Below are positions 17,157 to 24,551 of a DNA stretch of 64,000 nt, piece after piece (position 1 is the stretch's first letter; each line of letters opens with the position of its first letter). The notes beneath the pieces are model-generated. The model was given only the letters and a program-made list of their open reading frames with translations, did not search any database and was not told where the DNA came from. A program made the translations under genes and the position numbers. This DNA is from Bradyrhizobium sp. Y36 (GTDB lineage: Bacteria; Pseudomonadota; Alphaproteobacteria; Rhizobiales; Xanthobacteraceae). The DNA is taken from assembly GCF_002531575.1 (NCBI RefSeq), contig NZ_NWTI01000013.1, positions 124,001 through 188,000 of the forward strand. The letters run 5' to 3'.

Positions 17157-18002
17157 TCAGGTTTCGTCGGCGACGACATTCCTGAGCACGCCGAGACGAT
17201 CGACCTCGATCTCGACGACATCGCCGGGCTTCATCCAGAGCGGCGGCTCGCGCCGTGAACCGACGCCGCCCGGCGTTCCGCTGACGATGACGTCGCCGGG
17301 CTCGAGCCGCGTGAAGGTCGAGCAGTATTCGATCTGGCGCGGGATATCGAAGATCATCTGCTTGATCCGCGCCTCCTGCATGACCTCTCCGTTGAGACGC
17401 GTCTCGAGCTTGAGCTCGCCGAGCGGACCGAGCTCGTCCGGCGTCATCATCCAGGGCCCGAAAGCGCCGGTGTCCGGAAAATTCTTGCCCGGCGTGAACT
17501 GATGCGTGTGACGCTGGAAATCGCGGATGCTGCCGTCATTGTAGCAGGAGTAACCCGCGACATGGTTCATGGCGTCCGCCCGGGAGATGTAGCGGCCGGC
17601 CTTGCCGATGACGACCGCAAGCTCGCCTTCGAAATCGAGGTGGGTCGAGACGCGCGGCCGCACGATCGGCTGCAAATGTCCGGTCTGGCTGTTGGCATAG
17701 CGCGAGAAGATGGTGGGATGTTCGACCTCGGCGCGGCCGGTCTCCTTGCGGTGGGTCTCGTAGTTCAGGCCCACGCACAGGATCTTGTCCGGATTCGGGA
17801 TCACCGGCAGCCAGGTGACTTTTGAGATCGGAACGGCCGTTGCGGAGGTCTTGGCATCCGCCACGCCGGCGAAGGCGGCGCCGATTGAGGCCTTGAGATC
17901 GGGATAGCGCGTCTTGAGCACCGCGCCGACGTCGAAAAAGGTCTCGCCTTCGACAATGCCCCAGGTGGTGCGGCCTTCGATCGCTACGGTAGCCAGTTTC
18001 AC
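17157..18002 (-). CDS. Fumarylacetoacetate hydrolase family protein
   Basis: 281 residues starting at GTG 18002, which overlaps the stop of the upstream monooxygenase as GTGA. The catalytic domain has KILCVGLNYETHRKETG, HLDFEGELAVVIGKAGR, ACYND-type SCYNDGSIRDFQRH, PDTGAFGPWMMTPDE and FTRLEPGDVIVSGTPGGVG, giving the Glu/Glu/Asp metal site of the superfamily. In this operon it probably hydrolyses the ring-fission product formed by the dioxygenase. Exact substrate is inferred, not seen. Confidence 0.9.
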   Translation of the reverse strand: MKLATVAIEGRTTWGIVEGETFFDVGAVLKTRYPDLKASIGAAFAGVADAKTSATAVPISKVTWLPVIPNPDKILCVGLNYETHRKETGRAEVEHPTIFSRYANSQTGHLQPIVRPRVSTHLDFEGELAVVIGKAGRYISRADAMNHVAGYSCYNDGSIRDFQRHTHQFTPGKNFPDTGAFGPWMMTPDELGPLGELKLETRLNGEVMQEARIKQMIFDIPRQIEYCSTFTRLEPGDVIVSGTPGGVGSRREPPLWMKPGDVVEIEVDRLGVLRNVVADET

Positions 18003-19621
18003 GGTGTTCTCTCCATTTTCAGATCGGGAATCCTGTCTTGCCCAGCCGCGACGTCGCAACGACGCAAGGCGATCTCGGCGAAGAGATCGCCGAGCTCGCG
18101 GGCATTGCGCGCGGTTCCGAACACGTAGTGATCGGGCCGAACGGCCGCTGCGACGACACCGTGACGATCGAACCAGCCCGCCAGCACCCCGTCGGTCTCT
18201 TCCAGCACATTCGGACGACCTGCGCCGACAGGTGCGATTGCGGCGACAGACATGTCGGCGCGCGCGGCGCAGAAGGCCAGCATGGAAGCGGCGTCGTTGC
18301 TGCGGCCGTCGATCACCAGCCGCCAGCCGGGCCCGGTCATTTCGTCCAGCAAGCCGGTCGTCGCACCGCGTGCGATGCGCGGCTGCGGAAACAGCGTGCC
18401 GCGCGCCGGCGTCTCGTGATCTGACAGACATCCTGCGCGCAGCGGCGGAATGATTTCCTGCCGCGTCAGATGCAGCGGCTTGCCGCCGCCTTCGGCCAGG
18501 ATTTGCGCATCGCGCCGCCGGGCGGCAGCCGGATCGCGCTCGCAGATCGACTGGCCGATTGCCTTGATCTTGCCGGTGAGCTCGATGACGTGCCGCTTGC
18601 GTTCGACCGCGTAGCTGTCGAGCAGGCCGCCGGAGGAGACGCCCTTCAGCACGCGATCGAGCTTCCAGACGAGGTTGGTGGCGTCGCGCAGACCCTGGCA
18701 CATGCCCTGGCCGATGAAGGGCGGCTGCTGATGCGCGGCATCGCCGGCGATCAGGATCCTGCCGTTGCGCCAGTCCGCGGCAACGAGGGCATGGAAGCGA
18801 TAGGAGGCCGCCCGCCATATCTCCCCGTCCTGCGGCGTGAGCCAGGGCGCGAGCAGCTTCCACACACTCGCCGGCCGCTCCATCTGCCGCGCATCCTCGC
18901 CCGGCAGCAGCATGATCTCCCAGCGGCGGTGGTTGTTCGGACCGATCAGGAAGCTCACGGGGCGCGCCGGATCGCAGAATTGCGCGGAGCATTGCGGCAG
19001 GCGAGCCAGTGAACCCTCGTTGACACGCGCATCGACCACCAGCCAGGGCTCGTCGAAGCCGAGATCCTCGAGCGCGAGCCCTGCGATCTGACGCACGATG
19101 CTCGATGCGCCATCGCAGCCGAGCACGTAGCGCGCCGTCACGGAGCGGCGCCGTCCATCATTTTCATTCAGCTGCGCCTCGACGCGATCGGACGTTTGAA
19201 CGAGATCGATCAGCTCGACGCCGAGCTCGGTGCGCACATTGGAAAACCCGGTTGCATGGCGGCGCAGCTCGGCCTCGACAGCGGGCTGGCTGAACACCAT
19301 GCTCGGCGTGTAGCCGAGCGGATAGGGCTTTGCGACCATGTCGATGCGTCGGATCAACTGGCCGTCGACGCCAAAATGCTCCGACGCGGTGAAAGGCTCG
19401 ACATGGGGCGAGATCGCATCAGCGAGGCCCATATTGTCGAAGTGACGGAAGATCTCGTGATCGAGTGCAATCGCGCGCGGCTTGTCATAGACGCCGGTCA
19501 ACCGGTCGATGACCAGGGTTCGATGACCGAGGCGCCCGAGCAGGCCTGCGGCCACTGCGCCGGTCGGGCCGAAGCCGACGACGAGCACGTCGTAATCGGT
19601 GGTGCCAGCCGCATCCGTCAT
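17999..19621 (-). CDS. FAD-dependent aromatic monooxygenase (MhpA/PheA type)
   Basis: 540 residues. The FAD-binding GxGxxG reads VLVVGFGPTGAVAAGLLGRLGH, the DG motif VLGCDGASSIVRQIAG and the GD motif ILIAGDAAHQQPPFIGQGMCQGLRDATNLVWKL. Overall length and order match 3-(3-hydroxyphenyl)propionate hydroxylase-like enzymes that add one oxygen to a phenol ring using NAD(P)H. Start and stop codons overlap its neighbours (ATGA with the dioxygenase, GTGA with the hydrolase), showing translational coupling in a ring-hydroxylation and ring-cleavage operon. Confidence 0.92.
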   Translation of the reverse strand: MTDAAGTTDYDVLVVGFGPTGAVAAGLLGRLGHRTLVIDRLTGVYDKPRAIALDHEIFRHFDNMGLADAISPHVEPFTASEHFGVDGQLIRRIDMVAKPYPLGYTPSMVFSQPAVEAELRRHATGFSNVRTELGVELIDLVQTSDRVEAQLNENDGRRRSVTARYVLGCDGASSIVRQIAGLALEDLGFDEPWLVVDARVNEGSLARLPQCSAQFCDPARPVSFLIGPNNHRRWEIMLLPGEDARQMERPASVWKLLAPWLTPQDGEIWRAASYRFHALVAADWRNGRILIAGDAAHQQPPFIGQGMCQGLRDATNLVWKLDRVLKGVSSGGLLDSYAVERKRHVIELTGKIKAIGQSICERDPAAARRRDAQILAEGGGKPLHLTRQEIIPPLRAGCLSDHETPARGTLFPQPRIARGATTGLLDEMTGPGWRLVIDGRSNDAASMLAFCAARADMSVAAIAPVGAGRPNVLEETDGVLAGWFDRHGVVAAAVRPDHYVFGTARNARELGDLFAEIALRRCDVAAGQDRIPDLKMERTP

Positions 19622-20517
19622 GCGCGCGCCGCCGCGAAGGGAATGGCGAGCTGCGCCGCCTTACAGGCGTCCGACTTCGGCGGGGCGATGCCCCACTGAT
19701 CGGTTCGCCCCGGAGGCCAGACCCAATCGGCCGGGCCTTTCGCGACATAGGTGTCGTCAATTTGCAGGACTTCGGCGGTGTATTCGATGACGCTGCCTGC
19801 CGGATCGACGAAATAGGCGAACACGTTGTCGCCCGGGCCGTGGCGGCCGACGCCCCAGCCGATCGGATAGCCGTGATCGATCATGCGACCTGAGCCGCGC
19901 ATGACGGACTCCAGATCGGGCATGAGGAAAGCCACGTGATTGAGGCCGTTGCGCGGGGCTTGCGCAAGCACGATCGCGTGGTGATCGCTGTTGCAGCACA
20001 GGAACGCCATCAGCTTGGAGCGATCCGACAGCCGGAATCCCAGGGTTTCCTGATAGAAAGCAGAGAGCTTCTCGATGTCGGCGCTGTTGATGTTGACATG
20101 TGCGAGACGCTCGGGGCGATCCGCGATCACGCGTGCCGGCTTGGTGCGATCGCCATGAACGAACTCGATGACGCATCCCTGCGCCTCGCGAACGACGAAG
20201 CTCGTCCCGCCCGAGGGTGCAGGCGACGGCGCGGGCGAGCTGATCACCTCGCAGCCGGCTTGCCGCGCACGCGCGAACAAGCTGTGCAGATCGTCGTGCG
20301 AGCGGACGCGAAAGCTGATCTTGCGGAGCGACGTCGCCTCGCCCGGCGTGAGCTCGAGAACGTGGAAGTCGCTGCCCGTCGCGGCAAGGTACACCGTGCC
20401 GTCCGCCTCCGCCGCGACGTCGAGGCCCCAGACCTTGCTGTAGAACTCGACCGAGCCGGCAAGCTGCGGCGTCGTGATCTCGACGCTGCGCAGGGCCGTC
20501 ACCGGAAAGTCGGACAT
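19618..20517 (-). CDS. Extradiol ring-cleavage dioxygenase, type I (VOC fold)
   Basis: 299 residues with two glyoxalase/VOC modules. The first, about 8-125, is the non-catalytic module; the second, about 138-255, has the metal triad in LAHVNINSAD (His), RNGLNHVAFLM (His) and SVIEYTAEV (Glu). This is the 2,3-dihydroxybiphenyl/catechol 2,3-dioxygenase type. It should open the ring of the catechol made by the downstream monooxygenase. First gene of the operon; its 5' region faces the GntR gene. Confidence 0.9.
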   Translation of the reverse strand: MSDFPVTALRSVEITTPQLAGSVEFYSKVWGLDVAAEADGTVYLAATGSDFHVLELTPGEATSLRKISFRVRSHDDLHSLFARARQAGCEVISSPAPSPAPSGGTSFVVREAQGCVIEFVHGDRTKPARVIADRPERLAHVNINSADIEKLSAFYQETLGFRLSDRSKLMAFLCCNSDHHAIVLAQAPRNGLNHVAFLMPDLESVMRGSGRMIDHGYPIGWGVGRHGPGDNVFAYFVDPAGSVIEYTAEVLQIDDTYVAKGPADWVWPPGRTDQWGIAPPKSDACKAAQLAIPFAAARA

Positions 20518-20560
20518 TGGACTTCCTTGTCAGGAAACGCGAAACGCAGATCCTTTAATA

Positions 20561-20623
20561 TGTACAAAATAGCCCGTAAAGCAAAAATTTATAAATAATT
20601 GGCGGCAGATCTGCTAATGTACA
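20561..20623. promoter_or_regulatory. Two TGTACA boxes in the divergent control region
   Basis: The AT-rich gap between the dioxygenase operon and the GntR gene has the palindrome TGTACA at 20561-20566 and again at 20618-20623, in contexts AATATGTACAAA and TAATGTACACAA. Palindromes of this TNGTnnnACNA style are typical of FadR-subfamily operators. The spacing of 57 bases would allow looping or two-promoter control. Assignment to the adjacent regulator is inference. Confidence 0.5.
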
Positions 20624-20650
20624 CAAGCGCTGAGATTCCAATGGATTGCC

Positions 20651-21361
20651 GTGAGCCCAGACATGCGCCCTGACCTGCCAAGCCAGAAGGTGGACCAGCC
20701 GGCAACACTGGCGACCACCATCTACGCGCGCCTCAAGGCCGACATCCTGACGACGCGGCTCGAGCCCGGTCGCAAGCTGCAGTCGCGCTTCCTGATGGAG
20801 CAGTACAATGTCGGGCAGACGCCGCTGCGCGAGGCGCTCAACCGCCTGACCACCGAAGAGTTCGTCGTCGGCATGGAGCAGCGCGGCTTCTATGTGAAGG
20901 AGGTCAGCAAGGAGGAACTCCAGGAGCTGACCAAGACGAGGTGCTGGGTCGAAGGTCTGGCGCTGCGCGAGTCCATGCAGAATGCGACCCAGGCCTGGGA
21001 AGAGGCGCTGCTGGTTGCGCATCACCGGCTCGATCGCACGCTGCGCTCGCTCAAGCCCGACACCTTCGAGGACAATCCGGATTGGGAGAAGGTGCACCGC
21101 GCCTTCCATGCGACGCTGATAGGCCTTTGCGGTTCACGCCCCCTGCTCGGCTTCTGCGAGCAGCTCGCCGACCGTCTCTACCGGTACCGCATGATGTCGA
21201 TTGCGAAGGCCTATCCGGCGCGCAAGGTCGGCGCCGAGCACAGCGATATCCTTCAGGCGGTTCTCGCCAGGGACGGCGAGCAGGCAGTCCGCCTGCTGCA
21301 GCAGCATTATCAGCGTACGGCCGACGTCATCTATTCCGATCTCGACGGACTGCTGGCGTAA
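20651..21361 (+). CDS. GntR-family regulator, FCD (FadR) subfamily
   Basis: 236 residues from GTG 20651. The winged helix spans about 20-85 (SRFLMEQYNVGQTPLREALNRLTTEEFV), followed by an all-helical FCD domain with the metal-linked His residues in WEKVHRAFHATLIGL and GAEHSDILQAVLARD. FCD regulators respond to small organic acids and usually repress the adjacent catabolic genes. It is divergent from the dioxygenase-monooxygenase-hydrolase operon, so an intermediate of that pathway is the likely effector. Confidence 0.92.
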   Translation: MSPDMRPDLPSQKVDQPATLATTIYARLKADILTTRLEPGRKLQSRFLMEQYNVGQTPLREALNRLTTEEFVVGMEQRGFYVKEVSKEELQELTKTRCWVEGLALRESMQNATQAWEEALLVAHHRLDRTLRSLKPDTFEDNPDWEKVHRAFHATLIGLCGSRPLLGFCEQLADRLYRYRMMSIAKAYPARKVGAEHSDILQAVLARDGEQAVRLLQQHYQRTADVIYSDLDGLLA

Positions 21362-21380
21362 CTTCTTCTCAGCCATACTC

Positions 21381-22952
21381 TCAGGGCGTATGGCGGATCT
21401 TGTAGAGAGCGAAGCGCCCGGACCTGTCCAATTCCTGCAGCAGGTCTGGCAGCGGGTTCGCGATGGCAGGGCCGACCAGATAGAGATAATCGTAGTCTCG
21501 ATGCCAGGTGCTGACGGCAGCGGTGTCTTCGGCTTCGGTCGTTCTTCCTGCGGCGATGGCACGGAGCAGGTGTATCGGCACGGGCCCCCCATTGGGGACG
21601 CCGAGGCGGCGAACTTCGCGGCGCACCTGAATCGGTTGCTTGCCGGTCTCGGTGAACAGGTTCGACACAAAGGCTTTCGCGTAGTGCACGGCGAGCGTCG
21701 GCGCGTAGTACACCGGGAACTGGGTGAGATCCTGGAACGGTGGATCCTCGCTCTCCGCGCTGGTCCCGATCAGAATCTTCGAACCACGATCGATATGCTG
21801 AAAGGACTCGATGACGGCCGAATATTCCGGACGGTAGGAGAGCCAGACATCGAGCACCAGGCCCAGATTTGCGAGCGTGATGCCACTGACAATGACAAGC
21901 GCGGCCATCGTCCATCGTCGGCTTGGCAGGGACAGCGAGCAGAAGGCCGGAAGGATCAGGGCGACGGCAGGCAGAACCCGGATGTCCGCAAACGCCGTGT
22001 CAAACAGCCGTGGCGGAATCGCAAGATAGAGCAGCGCAAAGCCGGTTGCGATCCAGATCCCGGCAGGCGCCAGCTTCAGCATGCTGCATCTGGCGGCGAC
22101 GTATAATGTCGCCATCAGCACGATCGCACTCGCACCCGAGACGGCCATGCTGTAGCCGTTCATGATGAAGAACGGCCAGAGCAGCTTGTGGCCAAGACTC
22201 CAAAAGGTCCCCTCGCTTCCGACAGACCCGGCGGTCAACCGCATGATGACCAACGACGCGACGGCCGGTGTTGCGAGCGTCACGAACCGAAGTGCGACGT
22301 CTCGCGCAGGATACTTTCGTTCGGCGGCACGCCACAACTCATGGAATCCGAGCGTCGCGCCATAGACCCCCAAGGCGAAGAGATGCGCCGCAAGCAGCAG
22401 CACGACGAAAGCTGCGTTGACGACGAAACGCACGAGCACCGGTTGATCGCCAACGGCCAGATAGGCCGCGATGCCGCAAAGGGCGATGCCGAGGCCGCAT
22501 TCGAAATTGATGAATCCCCAGGAGAATGGAAGGCAGTAGAGCAACATGAGCGCCGCGAAGCCGGCGAGATGAACGCGCCGCTTCACGACCCATTCGAGTG
22601 CAAGTGCGCCGCCGACGATGAGGATCTGGCTGACGAGAAGAAACAGCCGGGAGGCGGTCTCGACGCCGAACAGTCGCGCCATCTGCGGGACCACCAGGTC
22701 CATCGCCAGGTTCGGATAGAAGGCCCACGCCGCCTGGTAGTATGGATTGGCATCGGCGGCGCCCATCTCGCTCAGGAGATACATGCGGGCGAGATGATTG
22801 ACGTAATCCCCCATCGCCGGAATCGGAGCAAGCAGCGTCGGGAGAAGCGAGGCGACGGCGAGCAGGGCGAACACGACGGTCGCGACCGATCGATCCGAGC
22901 GAGTGCCGTGCGCGACGAAGTCTTCTGTGGTCAGGGGAGCCAGTACGTTCAC
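21381..22952 (-). CDS. Polytopic membrane protein, GT-C glycosyltransferase-like, unknown
   Basis: 523 residues from GTG 22952, preceded by CCGGAG. About ten hydrophobic segments fill residues 20-390; the first periplasmic loop reads LAPIPAMGDYVNHLARMYLLSEM, with an acidic residue where GT-C enzymes keep their catalytic Asp. The C-terminal 130 residues are soluble (IDRGSKILIGTSAESEDPPFQD...). This layout fits lipid-linked-sugar glycosyltransferases but no family signature was recognised. The stop is 17 bases from the convergent GntR stop. Confidence 0.7.
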   Translation of the reverse strand: MNVLAPLTTEDFVAHGTRSDRSVATVVFALLAVASLLPTLLAPIPAMGDYVNHLARMYLLSEMGAADANPYYQAAWAFYPNLAMDLVVPQMARLFGVETASRLFLLVSQILIVGGALALEWVVKRRVHLAGFAALMLLYCLPFSWGFINFECGLGIALCGIAAYLAVGDQPVLVRFVVNAAFVVLLLAAHLFALGVYGATLGFHELWRAAERKYPARDVALRFVTLATPAVASLVIMRLTAGSVGSEGTFWSLGHKLLWPFFIMNGYSMAVSGASAIVLMATLYVAARCSMLKLAPAGIWIATGFALLYLAIPPRLFDTAFADIRVLPAVALILPAFCSLSLPSRRWTMAALVIVSGITLANLGLVLDVWLSYRPEYSAVIESFQHIDRGSKILIGTSAESEDPPFQDLTQFPVYYAPTLAVHYAKAFVSNLFTETGKQPIQVRREVRRLGVPNGGPVPIHLLRAIAAGRTTEAEDTAAVSTWHRDYDYLYLVGPAIANPLPDLLQELDRSGRFALYKIRHTP

Positions 22953-23356
22953 GCAAATGCTCCGGGTATTTGAACCCGGCAGGGTTGTTGTTATCGTTCA
23001 GAACTATTTGCGATAGAGTCTTCTAACAATGCGTTAATCGGTTGTGCAACCGAGCGGGATCTACCCGAAGAAGAGCATCGGGGCTGATGGGCAATTCGAC
23101 CTTGGAGTTTCAGGGGCGAACACAAGGCACGTCCGTGCGAGGGTTCGCCTCAAGCGCTTTAATGAATGTCGGCGCTTGAAACGCCGCCTCGTGCTGCATC
23201 TGCGGATGAGACGACCACGATCTTGCCGGGCTCAACGCGTGCGAGGCGGTGAGCGCAAGGCGGCAGCGGAGCTGGGAGTTCGCGGGTCGCGGGCGGAGTT
23301 CGCCGCCGGCTGGACGTCAGTTCAAGACGATCGTGCGCCTGGCGCCATTCCCCCGG
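22953..23356. other. 404-base gap without a gene
   Basis: Only short Arg-rich readings are present. The left end should hold the promoter of the minus-strand membrane protein; the region is AT-richer around 22,980-23,045 (TTGTTGTTATCG, TTCTAACAATGCGTTAATCGG). Nothing else was recognised. Confidence 0.5.
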
Positions 23357-23758
23357 TCAGCGCGAGCGCTTCGGCAATTTTGGCAGCTTGCCGGGTTTGA
23401 ACGGCGGACGCGGCTCGACGCGCGCCGGCGATTGCTGCTCGGTGAGAATAAGCGTTCCCTGGAGAATCATTCCCGGCACTTGTTGTGCCTTCGCGGTGTA
23501 GGTCGCGATCTTGCCGGGGCACTTGCCCTCGATGTCCAGGGTGAGCTCGTCTTCCACGCCGAACACCGTTGCGCGTCCGTCGGTATGGCGCTTCGTCGAC
23601 ACCGTGGCGGTGAAGCGATCTCCATCGACCTGACACGAGCCATGATACGTCATCAGGCTGTCACGGCCCCAGATCTGTCCATCCGCGACATGGACGATAC
23701 CGGTCCCCTGGTCGAGCGGCGTCTTGTACCACGCCGCATATGTCCCGTCCTTCAGCAT
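23357..23758 (-). CDS. GrlR-like small protein, unknown role
   Basis: 133 residues from ATG 23758 (MLKDGTYAAWYKTPLDQGTGIVHVADGQIWG), with GGGGAGA 9 bases upstream. A beta-rich body with SLMTYHGSCQVDGDRFTATVSTKRHTDG and PGMILQGTLILT looks like the GrlR family of small lipocalin-like barrels, named after a type III secretion regulator. Bradyrhizobium carries several such genes without nearby secretion genes, so a regulatory role here is not implied. The C-terminal tail is Pro/Lys-rich. Confidence 0.7.
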   Translation of the reverse strand: MLKDGTYAAWYKTPLDQGTGIVHVADGQIWGRDSLMTYHGSCQVDGDRFTATVSTKRHTDGRATVFGVEDELTLDIEGKCPGKIATYTAKAQQVPGMILQGTLILTEQQSPARVEPRPPFKPGKLPKLPKRSR

Positions 23759-23818
23759 GGGAGCTGTCTCCCCTGGCATTCCCGCGCGATCATCCGCATG
23801 ATTAGCGCTAAGAAAGCG

Positions 23819-23986
23819 TTAATCACGCGGACCGTGCCATTCCGGCCTTTCCTTGCGCAGCTCGGCTTCGAGGTCCTCGACGATGCCGTGAAGCAGACAC
23901 GCCGCAAGCGGATCCGTCACCTCCCGTTCCAGACGCCGATAGCGCGCGATCTGGCATTCCTGCTCTCGCAACTGGTGCTCTGTCAT
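23819..23986 (-). CDS. 55-residue ORF, unknown
   Basis: ATG 23986 has a strong GGAGGG ribosome site 9 bases upstream; the product is acidic/basic and helical: it begins MTEHQLREQECQIARYRRLE and ends LRKERPEWHGPRD, stop TAA. Codon usage is normal (G/C at third positions). A longer minus-strand reading across the same DNA is out of frame and low-complexity. It sits 60 bases upstream of the GrlR-like gene on the same strand. Confidence 0.65.
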   Translation of the reverse strand: MTEHQLREQECQIARYRRLEREVTDPLAACLLHGIVEDLEAELRKERPEWHGPRD

Positions 23987-24126
23987 CAGACGGACCCTCC
24001 AGCAAACCGACGCACAGAGAGCCGTGCAGTTTCGTTACAATTTTCAGATCATTTGACATGGTTGCTGATCGGTAAACCCGCGCGAGCTTCACCCGCTGGG
24101 GCCAAATGTCCAAAGAGCCCCCCTCG

Positions 24127-24519
24127 CTAGGCGGACAGCCGCAGCCAGACGTCCTTGCTCGCGAGTGTGCCGTTCGGCGTGGCGATCTCCATGTCCACCA
24201 CATGCAAGGAGCCGGGCTCTTTTCCATAGATGTATTTGAGGTGCCACATCAGGCCGAGGTCGGGCGACACGACGAAGTCATCCAGTCCGTCGGTAATGGC
24301 CTTGATGGCCTCCCGGTGCGTCAAGGGGGCGGAAAACATCGCATCGATCAGGTTGGCGAGGCTCATGCCCTCGACGAGCATGAGGCGGGCGACCTCGTCG
24401 CCGTAAACACGTCGGAGCGCCGCAACGATAGCGGCGACGGCATCTGGATTCTTCAACGACACGGCAAAGCGAGCCTCCGGCCGTATGATGCCGGAAGCGG
24501 GATATTTTGCGCAAGCCAT
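24127..24519 (-). CDS. Conserved-looking hypothetical protein
   Basis: 130 residues if ATG 24519 is used. A GTG at 24462 (product starting VSLKNPDAVAAIVAAL) has GGAGG 11 bases upstream and may be the true start, giving 111 residues. Helical N-terminal half (RRVYGDEVARLMLVEGMSLANLIDAMF) and a mixed second half (DLGLMWHLKYIYGKEPGSLHVVDMEIATPNGT). No signal peptide and no family recognised. Confidence 0.6.
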   Translation of the reverse strand: MACAKYPASGIIRPEARFAVSLKNPDAVAAIVAALRRVYGDEVARLMLVEGMSLANLIDAMFSAPLTHREAIKAITDGLDDFVVSPDLGLMWHLKYIYGKEPGSLHVVDMEIATPNGTLASKDVWLRLSA

Positions 24520-24551
24520 CCGCGGCCGTCGCAGCCGGCTGCGCCTTCGCG

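Noticed and set aside
18003..18992. N-terminal extension of the FAH-family reading
   Set aside because: Lies within the monooxygenase gene in another frame; GTG 18002 with GTGA overlap explains the start.
23357..23758. Evidence for a type III secretion locus from the GrlR-like gene
   Set aside because: No secretion apparatus gene is present nearby; the resemblance is to a fold family only.
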